From contig JAGBHU010000030.1 in NCBI GenBank assembly GCA_017935345.1, positions 1-64,000 on the forward strand: a stretch of 64,000 nt of DNA, given 5' to 3'. Each line of letters opens with the position of its first letter. Position 1 is the first letter of the stretch. Under the pieces are notes generated by a model that worked only from the letters and a program-made list of their open reading frames with translations, did not search any database and was not told where the DNA came from. The position numbers and the translations under genes were made by a program. The DNA comes from Coprococcus sp. GTDB taxonomy: Bacteria; Bacillota; Clostridia; Lachnospirales; Lachnospiraceae. Shown piece by piece: positions 55,911 to 64,000 of the stretch.

Positions 55911-57998
55911 ATGAAAAACAGAAGGACGCTGTCGGAATGGGTTAAAAGAGGGATTGGTCTGACCATTGCCGGTACATTATTGCTGTGTAGTCTTTCCGGA
56001 TGCAGTCAGAATAAAAAAGAAGAGAAAACTTCTGAGCCTGTAACGACCGGTCAGGTTCAGAATCAAAGTGAAACGACAACCGAAGAACCGGAGACGGAAA
56101 AGCTGCTTGAAAATGTTGCAGGCAGTTATTATGAGGACAGGACGGATGTAAAGGACATCTATGGCGAATTAGAGCGTACATTGGGAGATTCAAGAATTAT
56201 GGAAATCAATACGGTTCCCGATATGAAGCTTGTCCTTGCATTAACCGAGAAGGAGGACTTATATATTGCCATATACGATATGGTATCAGGAGAACTGTCG
56301 GAAAAGCTGTCTGTCGGCGGGACGGATGCAATGTATTACCTTTATAAGGACCGTTATATCGTCTGTATGGATTATACAGAAAGTGAATCAACACTTGCAG
56401 TATATGACCTGGAATTGAATATGGTTATCCAACATGCGTTTCCTCCATGCTCAGACGAGGAGCTGGAAAATCAAAAGGATGGTGGATTGTATACTACAGA
56501 TGGCTCTTGGTTTTATAATCCGGAAACGGATATGCTGTTTTATTCTTCAGGCTATGGAGATATATATGGATATTCCTTTGCGGATGGAAGCTATACCAAT
56601 TATGATAAAACAAAAAATGCCGAATGGGGTGGCGTAGACTTTGTAAAAGAATCATGTACAGACGAAACCTTAGTATGCAGTACCTATGGAGATTATGGCG
56701 GCTATACAAAAATAATGGATATAGCGTCAAAGAAAACAGAAGATGTTTATGGGGAAGTACGTTACAGTATTGACAAGAACGATGCTTCAAGAAATGCACT
56801 GATCTGCTATGGACAGGATTATAAAATACACAGTAATACGGTCAAAGCAGCATTTGATTATACGATAGAGTATGAGACGGCTGAAATGGAATGGAAGAAT
56901 GATACCGTATTTACATATCTGAAAAGTGAAAAAATGACGGAGAATGAAATGCCGGAGTCATTTTCCTGTGCGTATCATGCTTATGATATGAATACAGGCG
57001 CGCTTTATGCAAGCCTGAATCTGGGAAGCTTTGACGCAATGGAATACATAGAGAGCATAAATTCCCATTATAGACAGGGCGGACTTGACGTATGTGGAGA
57101 TGTGGCTGTTATACGATTAACGGACGGCTTGGGAGAAATTTGTAACGTGCTTGTCTGGGATTATAAACAGGGTATCTTAGAGGATACAACGGAATACACC
57201 GATAAGCTTATAAGCATCAATCACGAATATGAGGATATGAGTAATTCGGAAATTAAGAGCATGCTGGAAGAAAAATATCAGATAGAAATCTATTATGGAG
57301 AGGATACGGACAACATTCAGATTAATGATGTTTATATGACGGCACTTTATGATGAAAACTACATGCATGGTGTATTTGTGAATCTGGCGGAAGCGCTTGA
57401 GCTGTTTCCTGATAATCTGCTTTCGCAGTTTCATTATGACGGCACGGAACAGAAGCTTAGAATTTATCTGTGTAAAGAGGTCAATATTCAAGATAACGGT
57501 ATCGAGGAGGTCGGCGTGCATACGGTGTCTGATGATGCCTCCGTCGTGGCGGTCAATGTGTACAACAACTTCAGGCTATATCATGATAATGTAGAGGAAA
57601 ATAATTTGAAAACAACGATTGTCCATGAACTGTTCCATGCGATTACGGAATATCTGGAATTTGATTTCGATATGTGGTTTGCAGAAAATCCGGAGGATTT
57701 TGATTATTATCAGGATGCTGCCGGTTATGATGAGCATGAGGATTCATTAAAATATACGGCACTGGATGAAAATGAAGAAATTTATTTTGTGAACGCTTAC
57801 AGCAAGGTAAATCTATATGAAGAGATTGCCGTATTGTACGAATACAGCCTGTTTAATGACGTGAATAATACAGCGGAAAAAATACTGGAAAGTGAGCATA
57901 TAACAAATAAAATCAAAATGTTTAATTCATGGATAAGGGATTCTTATGATACGACAGGATGGCCGGAGAAAACCGTCTGGGAGGAATTGGTTGAGTAG
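55911..57998 (+). CDS. Lipoprotein with HExxH metalloprotease-like domain
   Basis: 695 residues. The signal peptide ends in a lipobox (LLLCSLSGC, Cys about residue 31), followed by a Thr/Glu-rich linker. The middle is beta-propeller-like sequence (YDMVSGELSEKL, VYDLELNMVIQ). Near residue 565 is TTIVHELFHAITEYLEF, an HExxH zinc motif, with EEIAVLYEYSLF about 80 residues later as possible third ligand. It should sit on the outer face of the membrane. Substrate unknown. GGGAGG precedes the ATG. Propeller assignment is by pattern only. Confidence 0.75.
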   Translation: MKNRRTLSEWVKRGIGLTIAGTLLLCSLSGCSQNKKEEKTSEPVTTGQVQNQSETTTEEPETEKLLENVAGSYYEDRTDVKDIYGELERTLGDSRIMEINTVPDMKLVLALTEKEDLYIAIYDMVSGELSEKLSVGGTDAMYYLYKDRYIVCMDYTESESTLAVYDLELNMVIQHAFPPCSDEELENQKDGGLYTTDGSWFYNPETDMLFYSSGYGDIYGYSFADGSYTNYDKTKNAEWGGVDFVKESCTDETLVCSTYGDYGGYTKIMDIASKKTEDVYGEVRYSIDKNDASRNALICYGQDYKIHSNTVKAAFDYTIEYETAEMEWKNDTVFTYLKSEKMTENEMPESFSCAYHAYDMNTGALYASLNLGSFDAMEYIESINSHYRQGGLDVCGDVAVIRLTDGLGEICNVLVWDYKQGILEDTTEYTDKLISINHEYEDMSNSEIKSMLEEKYQIEIYYGEDTDNIQINDVYMTALYDENYMHGVFVNLAEALELFPDNLLSQFHYDGTEQKLRIYLCKEVNIQDNGIEEVGVHTVSDDASVVAVNVYNNFRLYHDNVEENNLKTTIVHELFHAITEYLEFDFDMWFAENPEDFDYYQDAAGYDEHEDSLKYTALDENEEIYFVNAYSKVNLYEEIAVLYEYSLFNDVNNTAEKILESEHITNKIKMFNSWIRDSYDTTGWPEKTVWEELVE

Positions 57999-58014
57999 AT
58001 AAGGAGCGGAATCG

Positions 58015-58935
58015 TTGAAAAACAGTATATATGAAACATTGACAGCGTCAGAACAAATTGCAGGGGCATATGAGGGCTGGCGGAATTATCGCAGAAAGAT
58101 AACAGATTACATTGAGGATGCTGTTGCCACATGCTCCAAGAGGAAGCCTGTCGTGTGCATCTGGGGAGCAGGAGCGTCAAATGATATTGATTTGGAAAGA
58201 CTTGGCGGGATATGTCATCTGATTCTTGTAGACAGGGATAAAAATGCTTTAAATGCCGCAAAACGACAGTATCAATTGGATGATACCGTATTACTTACGG
58301 ATATACCGTTTTGGCATATAGAAGATGATACCTACAAAATGTTTGAAGCGCTGCTTGCAGACGGAGCGGATGAAGAGCTGGTTATCAGTCTGCTTAAGCA
58401 TATCAGAGAAAGCAATTCAGGAAACGTTAAGGCATCAAATGCTTGTATTGCGGATATCAGTATCGCCATCGGGATACACAGTCAGCTCAATGCAAGACTT
58501 GCAGCCCTGCTGTATTCGTATCGTGAAAATTATGAAGAGCAGGAGTTGCTGCATATAGAGCAGGAGATATCAGGGCTGAATGAGGCTGCAGTAGAAAGAT
58601 TGAACGATCTTTTATATCATGTGACATCCGGTGATGTTATATATGGATATGAGCTTCTTACTGTTTACGGAGATGAGCATGCGGCGGAAAAGGTTATACG
58701 AGAGCTTGAAACAGAAAAGACAGGAAATGTTATACGAAAAGTCCAAACGGAAGCAGCGAAATGGACAAGGCAGACCCATATGGTTGAGGGGGCGAAGCAG
58801 CTGGCAAAGGACATTTCGCTTCACAGAGATTTTGATATGGAAATTGTCAATCAGATATATCTGCCGTGGAATTTTTCGTTTACAGAAAATAAAAAAACTT
58901 ATGTTATGGAGCTTCTTACCTGTAGGAAGTTATAG
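58015..58935 (+). CDS. Rossmann-like protein of unknown function
   Basis: 306 residues. A glycine-rich segment VVCIWGAGASNDIDLERL followed by HLILVDRDKNAL resembles the SAM-binding start of class I methyltransferases, but the later methyltransferase motifs are not clear. A Cys in LLTCRKL at the C-terminus and IYLPWNFSFTENKKTY are visible. The TTG start at 58015 has AAGGAGCGG upstream. It lies 16 bases after the lipoprotein gene and may be cotranscribed. Confidence 0.6.
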   Translation: MKNSIYETLTASEQIAGAYEGWRNYRRKITDYIEDAVATCSKRKPVVCIWGAGASNDIDLERLGGICHLILVDRDKNALNAAKRQYQLDDTVLLTDIPFWHIEDDTYKMFEALLADGADEELVISLLKHIRESNSGNVKASNACIADISIAIGIHSQLNARLAALLYSYRENYEEQELLHIEQEISGLNEAAVERLNDLLYHVTSGDVIYGYELLTVYGDEHAAEKVIRELETEKTGNVIRKVQTEAAKWTRQTHMVEGAKQLAKDISLHRDFDMEIVNQIYLPWNFSFTENKKTYVMELLTCRKL

Positions 58936-59033
58936 AACTTTGTAAATCAGACAGGAAAAGCACCTGCATAAAAATGATTTGAAACCATAAAAACAGTAGT
59001 AACAAACGTATATACGGATAGAAAGGATAAAAA

Positions 59034-59561
59034 ATGACAGACAAAGAATTTGACGGGCTTATGTCTGCCATGGCAGATGGCAGCAGAGCTGCACTAAAAC
59101 AGATTTATGAGGAATATGTGAAGCTGGTTTATGCGGTCATATATGATACGATGAAAAGCCGGGAAGAGGCGGAGGATATTACATCGGAATTCTTCATAAA
59201 GCTGTTTGGCATAGCCGGGAAATACAAGCCGGGAAACGGTCATAAAAAATGGCTTGTTACCATCGCACGCAATATGGCAATAGACAGAATACGAAAGCTT
59301 GACAGAGAGATTGTAGTAGATGAATTTCCTGAATACAGCAACACGGAGGACTGCTTTGAGGAACAGGCAGCCCTTCGTATGACAATGAAGCAGGCGATGG
59401 AAGGTCTTAAGTCAGAAGAGCGGCAGGTGCTGGATTTGAAGGTGGTAGGCGGATTTACCTTTAAAGATATATCGGAGCTGCTTGATAAACCACAGGGAAC
59501 AGTCAGCTGGCTCTATAATAATGCAATCAAGAAGTTAAGGAGGTGTCAGAAATGGGATTAG
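59034..59561 (+). CDS. ECF-type sigma-70 factor
   Basis: 175 residues with region 2 (YEEYVKLVYAVIYDTMKSREEAEDITSEFFIKL in two pieces, then KWLVTIARNMAIDRIRK) and region 4 (LKVVGGFTFKDISELLDKPQGTVSWLYNNAIKKLRR in pieces). It would direct RNA polymerase to stress or envelope promoters. GAAAGGAT precedes the ATG. The next gene overlaps it by 10 bases, so the two are coupled. Confidence 0.93.
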   Translation: MTDKEFDGLMSAMADGSRAALKQIYEEYVKLVYAVIYDTMKSREEAEDITSEFFIKLFGIAGKYKPGNGHKKWLVTIARNMAIDRIRKLDREIVVDEFPEYSNTEDCFEEQAALRMTMKQAMEGLKSEERQVLDLKVVGGFTFKDISELLDKPQGTVSWLYNNAIKKLRRCQKWD

Positions 59562-60316
59562 ACAGAGATGACGAATTCGGTATGGACAACAGAACAGAAG
59601 AAGTTATAAATGAATATCTGAATAACATGGACATTGACACCGAGGGCATATGGGAGAAGATAGAGGCAGGACTGAATAAAACAGAGACGAATTCCGAGGG
59701 GCAGAAAACGGATAACGGAGAGACCAATGCCAATCAGCAGGATTTGGCTGATAAGAAGAACAGAAGGAGAAAAATAACAGGTTATATCTGGGGGGCGGTA
59801 GGCGCTGCGGCTGTCATTGTGGCAGCTATGATTGTTCTGCCGTTTGTAACCGGAGTGAAAAATAAAAAGAGTGAGGAGTTTCGATATGATGATACGGAGG
59901 CCGCTGTTTGTGAGGATGTCGTATCTGAAGGTGCAACGGAAGAAACCACCGGAGGAGGAGAGTCGGTAAATGGTGCAAAATTCCAATCGGGGGATATGGA
60001 AACGGAAAATGGTGCCAATGAAGAGACACTGACGATTCAGGCGACAGAAGCAAGGGATCAGACATCTGTGACTGACAATGCGGAGGCCGCAGATGTAAAG
60101 CTGAAAATACTGGAGTTGAAGGAAGACAGGGTTTTATGTGAGGTAATAGATATAGAAGAAAACGAATTTGGTATTCAGGCAGAACAGGAAATATCGGTAA
60201 AGCTGGTCGGTACGGATGCATCGTTTTCAGAATATGAAGAAGGTGATATCCTGCTGGGACTTCTGATACAGTCCGATGAAGCGGATTTATATTCATTTTG
60301 TCTATATGATGATTAA
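59552..60316 (+). CDS. Single-pass membrane protein, likely ECF anti-sigma partner
   Basis: About 254 residues. A cytosolic acidic N-terminus (about 70 residues) is followed by a Lys/Arg-rich boundary, one transmembrane helix (about 74-96) and an acidic Thr/Glu-rich outer region ending in a small beta domain (KILELKEDRVLCEVIDI; DILLGLLIQ). No zinc-binding HxxxCxxC motif is present. Overlap with the sigma gene and topology fit an anti-sigma factor, but no family signature proves it. AAGGAGG at 59537-59543 sets the ATG at 59552. Confidence 0.7.
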   Translation: MGLDRDDEFGMDNRTEEVINEYLNNMDIDTEGIWEKIEAGLNKTETNSEGQKTDNGETNANQQDLADKKNRRRKITGYIWGAVGAAAVIVAAMIVLPFVTGVKNKKSEEFRYDDTEAAVCEDVVSEGATEETTGGGESVNGAKFQSGDMETENGANEETLTIQATEARDQTSVTDNAEAADVKLKILELKEDRVLCEVIDIEENEFGIQAEQEISVKLVGTDASFSEYEEGDILLGLLIQSDEADLYSFCLYDD

Positions 60317-60376
60317 CATTCAAATCAAACAAGGACTGATAAAATTTTGTTCCGTTAATGATTAAATAGTTGCCAT

Positions 60377-60452
60377 AAAAAACCTTCCGGTTGTTCGTAT
60401 ATATCTATGAAGATCGTAAAAAGAAGTTACGAACAAAAAGGGAGGTTTTTTT
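60377..60452 (+). promoter_or_regulatory. Hairpin/attenuator covering the serpin ribosome site
   Basis: AAAAAACCTTCC...TTGTTCGTA (60377-60399) pairs with TACGAACAA...GGGAGGTTTTTT (60428-60451). The right arm holds the Shine-Dalgarno GGGAGG (60440-60445) and ends in a T-run directly before the ATG at 60453. It is both a terminator shape and a ribosome-site mask. Confidence 0.75.
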
Positions 60453-61742
60453 ATGAGAAAATATAGAAAGATAATCAGCGGATTCATGATAGGAGTCATG
60501 CTGGCAGGATGTTTATCCGGCTGCGGAAAGCATGTGGGGCAGAACACGGAAAATCAAACAGAAGTAAAAAATCTTATGACGGACATCGAGAAGGAGGTGC
60601 CGCCTGTAGATGAAACAGGCGAGATGACGGATGAAGAAAGAAATCTGGCTATGGCTGATTTTTCCTTAAAGCTGTTAAAGGAATCCGTGGATGCGGATAC
60701 CAATGTTTTGCTGTCACCGACATCCATTATATATGCACTTGCCATGACTGCAAACGGGGCAGAGGGAGAGACAAAAAAACAGCTTGAGACGCTGTTTGGA
60801 ATGGATATGGATGAGTTAAATGCGTATCTGTATAGTTATATGGAAAATATTGCCGCAAGCGAAAAAGGGAAGCTTCTTCTGGCAAATGCCATTTGGTTTT
60901 CAACAGAGAAGGATGTTCATATCAAAGAGGATTTTCTACAGACAAATAAGAACTGGTATGACGCAGAGATATACGAGACCTCTTTTGATGCTGATGCAGT
61001 AAATGAAATAAATGAATGGGTATCGGAGCATACGGATGGGATGATACCTGAAATCATAGAAAAATTGTCACCTGATATCATAATGTGTCTTATCAATGCG
61101 TTGTCCTTTGAAGCTGAATGGATGGATATTTACACAGAGGATAATATTCGTGACGGTACATTTACAAACAGCAAAGGCGAAAACAAGACGGTTCAGATGA
61201 TGCATTCGGAGGAATATTCCTATATTGAAGATACAAATGCATGCGGATTTATTAAAAAATATGAAGATGGCAATTATGCATTTGCGGCAATCCTTCCTGA
61301 TGAAGGGATAACACTTGAGGAGTATATCGAAGGACTGGATGGTAAAAAATTACGGGAGCTCATTACAAATCCAAAAGAAGCTGCTGTACATGCAGCTATG
61401 CCGAAGTTTGAAACCGAGTATTCTGCCAAGCTTGGTGAAGTGTTGAAAAAGCTTGGTGTGACGGATGCATTTTCCGCAGAGCTTGCAGATTTTTCAGGAA
61501 TCGGTACACTCGATAATCCGAATGAAAATATCGTTATAAGCGAGGTGCTTCACAAGACAAAAATAACGGTAGATGAAAAGGGAACAAAGGCAGGAGCAGC
61601 GACGGCGGTAATGCTGGAAAGGGCTACAGCGGTAGAAGAGATAAAGAATATAACATTAGACAGACCGTTTCTTTATATGATTATCGATTGTACAGATAAT
61701 CAGCCTGTATTTATAGGGACCCTAAATGACGTAGAGAAGTAA
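60453..61742 (+). CDS. Serpin (serine protease inhibitor) lipoprotein
   Basis: 429 residues. A signal peptide with lipobox (LAGCLSGCG) is followed by a serpin fold: LLSPTSIIYALAMTANGAEGETKKQL, LLANAIWF, INALSFEAEW, FAAILPDEG. The reactive loop has a normal inhibitory hinge, EKGTKAGAATAVML, followed by ERATAVEE, with the P1 bond near the ERAT segment, and the C-terminal FLYMIIDC and PVFIGTLNDV. It is anchored on the outer membrane face, where it could block host or rival proteases. Its ribosome site lies within a strong hairpin, so it is probably regulated at the leader. Confidence 0.92.
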   Translation: MRKYRKIISGFMIGVMLAGCLSGCGKHVGQNTENQTEVKNLMTDIEKEVPPVDETGEMTDEERNLAMADFSLKLLKESVDADTNVLLSPTSIIYALAMTANGAEGETKKQLETLFGMDMDELNAYLYSYMENIAASEKGKLLLANAIWFSTEKDVHIKEDFLQTNKNWYDAEIYETSFDADAVNEINEWVSEHTDGMIPEIIEKLSPDIIMCLINALSFEAEWMDIYTEDNIRDGTFTNSKGENKTVQMMHSEEYSYIEDTNACGFIKKYEDGNYAFAAILPDEGITLEEYIEGLDGKKLRELITNPKEAAVHAAMPKFETEYSAKLGEVLKKLGVTDAFSAELADFSGIGTLDNPNENIVISEVLHKTKITVDEKGTKAGAATAVMLERATAVEEIKNITLDRPFLYMIIDCTDNQPVFIGTLNDVEK

Positions 61743-61811
61743 AATATAATGAAATGCTGTAGAATCATTTGTTGTAAAAAATTCCAAGAGGTTGTTTTGA
61801 TGATAAAATAC

Positions 61812-61840
61812 TTTTCATTTATTCATAATTCTTGTATAAT
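61812..61840 (+). promoter_or_regulatory. Candidate promoter of iorAB
   Basis: TATAAT (61835-61840) with TTTTCA (61812-61817) at 17 bases, about 40 bases before the iorA start. The -10 is perfect; the -35 is poor. Confidence 0.5.
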
Positions 61841-61883
61841 AACATTTATATTTACTTAAGAAAGCAAGAAGGGAATTAAGAAA

Positions 61884-63623
61884 ATGGGTGAAAAGAAGAT
61901 AATGCTCGGAAATGCAGCTATCGCCAGAGGCTGTTATGAAGCAGGCGTAAAAGTATCAGCGGCATATCCGGGAACACCAAGTACAGAGATTAGTGAAAAT
62001 ATGGTTCAGTATAAGGAGATTTATTCAGAATGGTCTCCAAATGAGAAGGTAGCGACAGAAGTTGCAATCGGCGCATCGTTTGCAGGCGTAAGGTCTGTCG
62101 TATCGATGAAACATGTAGGTGTAAATGTAGCATCAGACCCGTTATTTACGGCTGCATATACCGGCGTAAAGGGTGGTATGGTATTGGTGGCAGCCGATGA
62201 TCCCGGTATGTACTCTTCGCAGAATGAGCAGGATTCAAGACTTGTGGCAAGAACAGCCATGATACCGGTATTTGAGCCTTCGGACAGCATGGAAGCAAAG
62301 GAATTTACAAAGTATGCATTTGAAATGAGCGAAAAGTACGATACTCCGATTATGATTCGTACAACGACAAGACTTGCTCATTCACAGGGTGTCGTAGAAT
62401 TATTTGACAGACAGGAGATTCCTGACAAGCCATACGAAAGAGATATCAGAAAGATGGTTATGATGCCGGGAAATGCGATTCCACGTCATATATTTGTAGA
62501 AAAGAGACTAAACCAGATGGCGACAGACGGTGCCGATATGCCGATTAACAAAATAGAAATGAATGATACAAGTGTAGGTGTCATCACAAGTGGTATTCCT
62601 TATCAGTATGTGAAAGAGGCGATGCCGAATGCATCGGTATTAAAGCTTGGAATGGTAAATCCGCTTCCAAGAAAGCTGATAGAGGACTTCTGTTCAAAGG
62701 TTGACAAAGTATATGTCATTGAGGAGCTTGAACCGCATATTGAGACACAGGTAAGAGCCTGGGGGATTGATGCGACAGGTAAAGAGCTTCTGACGGTACA
62801 GGGTGAATATAGTGCAAATATGCTTCGTGAAAAACTCCTTGGTGAGAAGCTTTTTACGAAAGCAGCCGAGCAGGTGCCTGCAAGACCGCCGATTCTCTGT
62901 CCGGGATGTCCACATAGAAGTGTGTTTACGGTGCTGAATAAGCTGAAAATGCATGCGGCAGGTGATATCGGATGTTATACGCTTGGTGCGGTTGCTCCGC
63001 TTAGTGTTATAGACACAACAGTATGTATGGGTTCTTCCATATCGACACTTCATGGCATGGAGAAGGCAAAGGGTAAGGATTACATAAAGAACTGGGTAGC
63101 GGTTATCGGTGATTCTACTTTCTTACATACAGGTATAAACTCACTGATGAATATGGTATACAATAAGGCTACAGGTACAGTCATTATTCTGGATAATTCA
63201 ACGACAGGTATGACAGGTCATCAGGATCATGCGGCTACAGGAAAGACGCTTATGGGTGAAACGACATATGCCATAAATATTTATGCACTTTGTAAGGCAC
63301 TTGGCATAGACAGTGTACATGAAATCAATGCATTTGATGTAAGCGGACTTGAACAGCTTATAAAGGAAGAGGTTGCAAAGGATGAGGTTTCCGTCATTAT
63401 TACCAAGTCTCCTTGCGTACTTCTTAAATCGACAAAGGTAACAGGTGTATGCAGAGCAATTCCTGAGAAGTGTAAAAAGTGTGGTATGTGTTTGAAACCG
63501 GGATGTCCTGCTATTATCAAACAGCCTGACGGAACGATTCTTATCGATGAGACCATGTGTAACGGCTGCGGCTTATGTATGAGCCTTTGCAAATTTGATG
63601 CTATCGAAAAGGAGGAGTTCTAA
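61884..63623 (+). CDS. iorA: Indolepyruvate:ferredoxin oxidoreductase, alpha subunit
   Basis: 579 residues in the family order: pyrimidine-binding domain (MLGNAAIARGCYEAGVKVSAAYPGTPSTEI), core, TPP-binding domain (CPGCPHRSVFTVL, then GDIGCYTLGA), and C-terminal two 4Fe-4S clusters (CKKCGMCLKPGCP and CNGCGLCMSLC). It decarboxylates aryl pyruvates to aryl-acetyl-CoA and reduces ferredoxin, feeding on aromatic amino acids. AAGAAGGGAA precedes the ATG. The beta subunit follows after one base. A phenylacetate-CoA ligase lies 22 kb upstream. Confidence 0.95.
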   Translation: MGEKKIMLGNAAIARGCYEAGVKVSAAYPGTPSTEISENMVQYKEIYSEWSPNEKVATEVAIGASFAGVRSVVSMKHVGVNVASDPLFTAAYTGVKGGMVLVAADDPGMYSSQNEQDSRLVARTAMIPVFEPSDSMEAKEFTKYAFEMSEKYDTPIMIRTTTRLAHSQGVVELFDRQEIPDKPYERDIRKMVMMPGNAIPRHIFVEKRLNQMATDGADMPINKIEMNDTSVGVITSGIPYQYVKEAMPNASVLKLGMVNPLPRKLIEDFCSKVDKVYVIEELEPHIETQVRAWGIDATGKELLTVQGEYSANMLREKLLGEKLFTKAAEQVPARPPILCPGCPHRSVFTVLNKLKMHAAGDIGCYTLGAVAPLSVIDTTVCMGSSISTLHGMEKAKGKDYIKNWVAVIGDSTFLHTGINSLMNMVYNKATGTVIILDNSTTGMTGHQDHAATGKTLMGETTYAINIYALCKALGIDSVHEINAFDVSGLEQLIKEEVAKDEVSVIITKSPCVLLKSTKVTGVCRAIPEKCKKCGMCLKPGCPAIIKQPDGTILIDETMCNGCGLCMSLCKFDAIEKEEF

Positions 63624-63624
63624 A

Positions 63625-64000
63625 ATGGAAACAAAAAATATTGTGATTGTCGGCGTAGGCGGACAGGGAACACTTCTTACAAGCCGTATACTCGGCGGTA
63701 TTACAACGGCGGCAGGTTATGATGTAAAGCTTTCAGAGGTGCATGGAATGAGCCAGAGAGGCGGAAGCGTTGTAACCTATGTCCGATATGGTGAAAATGT
63801 GGCAGAGCCTATTGTAGAGGAAGGCTGTGCAGATGTGCTGATAGCATTTGAGAGATTAGAAGCTCTCAGGTATGCACATTTCCTCAAGAAGGATGGCGTT
63901 ATCATCATAAATGACCAGCGGATTGAACCGATAACAGTTGTTACGGGAATGGCAGAATACCCTGAAGGCATTATCGAGAAGCTGTCAGCAGAACACAAGG
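63625..64000 (+). CDS. iorB: Indolepyruvate oxidoreductase beta subunit, 5' part
   Basis: The first 125 codons are present and run off the window. VIVGVGGQGTLLTSRILGGI and EVHGMSQRGGSVVTYVRYG are the typical start of IorB/PorG-type gamma domains. AAGGAGGAG precedes the ATG at 63625, one base after the iorA stop. Confidence 0.93.
   Translation, partial: METKNIVIVGVGGQGTLLTSRILGGITTAAGYDVKLSEVHGMSQRGGSVVTYVRYGENVAEPIVEEGCADVLIAFERLEALRYAHFLKKDGVIIINDQRIEPITVVTGMAEYPEGIIEKLSAEHK

Noticed and set aside
1-64000. CRISPR arrays, rRNA genes or prophage modules
   Set aside because: I saw no regularly spaced repeats, no rRNA-like conserved stretches and no phage structural or integrase genes apart from insertion sequences.

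Overview
The window looks like a chromosomal segment of a low-GC, anaerobic Clostridia, most likely a Lachnospiraceae gut bacterium. The evidence is the strongly A-rich Shine-Dalgarno leaders, the indolepyruvate:ferredoxin oxidoreductase genes, a lipoprotein serpin, heterodimeric ABC exporters and the general style of the housekeeping proteins. The species cannot be named from sequence alone. Two blocks differ in base composition: an AT-rich accessory block from about 1 to 38.5 kb, and a less AT-rich ordinary chromosomal block from about 38.6 kb to the end.

Region 1 (1-4.9 kb) is an eroded border. It holds an IS3-family (IS150-like) element cut by the window edge, with a nonsense codon in orfA; a decayed second IS3-family element; a broken beta-ketoacyl-ACP synthase III-like gene; and a truncated 3-hydroxyacyl dehydrogenase. 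Two intact support genes lie among this debris: an Sfp-type phosphopantetheinyl transferase and a type II thioesterase.

Region 2 (4.9-38.5 kb) is one co-directional NRPS-PKS hybrid gene cluster that I do not recognise as a known pathway. In gene order it has two free ACPs; an FkbI/ZmaE-type acyl-ACP dehydrogenase; a cytosolic penicillin-acylase-family Ntn hydrolase; a small unknown protein; a second acyl-CoA dehydrogenase with a winged-helix-like tail; and a class V aminotransferase. The assembly line follows: FAAL-ACP-C-A-PCP, then KS-AT(dead)-ACP, then a free carrier protein, a luciferase-like flavin oxidoreductase, C-A-KR-PCP, and KS-AT-ACP with a C-terminal BtrH/C39-like domain. The cluster ends with a DRE-TIM aldolase/synthase, two ABC exporter half-transporters, a stand-alone BtrH-like protein, an FkbK-type dehydrogenase and an FkbH-type HAD protein. 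FkbH + ACP + FkbI + FkbK without an O-methyltransferase is the gene set for hydroxymalonyl-ACP, as in zwittermicin. The inferred product is an N-acylated peptide-polyketide built on a fatty-acid starter, with a hydroxymalonate-derived unit and possibly an alpha-hydroxy acid. The acylase may later remove the acyl cap, and the BtrH-like domain may replace a thioesterase at release.

Region 3 (38.6-64 kb) is ordinary chromosome: a phenylacetate-CoA ligase; a membrane glycerophosphodiester phosphodiesterase with a 40-bp tandem duplication over its start; a CDF metal exporter; a PutP-like symporter; IlvE; a heterodimeric ABC exporter behind a near-consensus promoter with an embedded dyad; an unusual PBP-like/GGDEF/EAL/beta-helix protein; tRNA-Arg(ACG); a CinA/PncC amidase; a small alarmone synthetase; a zinc-protease-like lipoprotein; an unknown Rossmann protein; an ECF sigma factor with a membrane partner; a serpin whose ribosome site lies inside a terminator-like hairpin; and iorA with the start of iorB.
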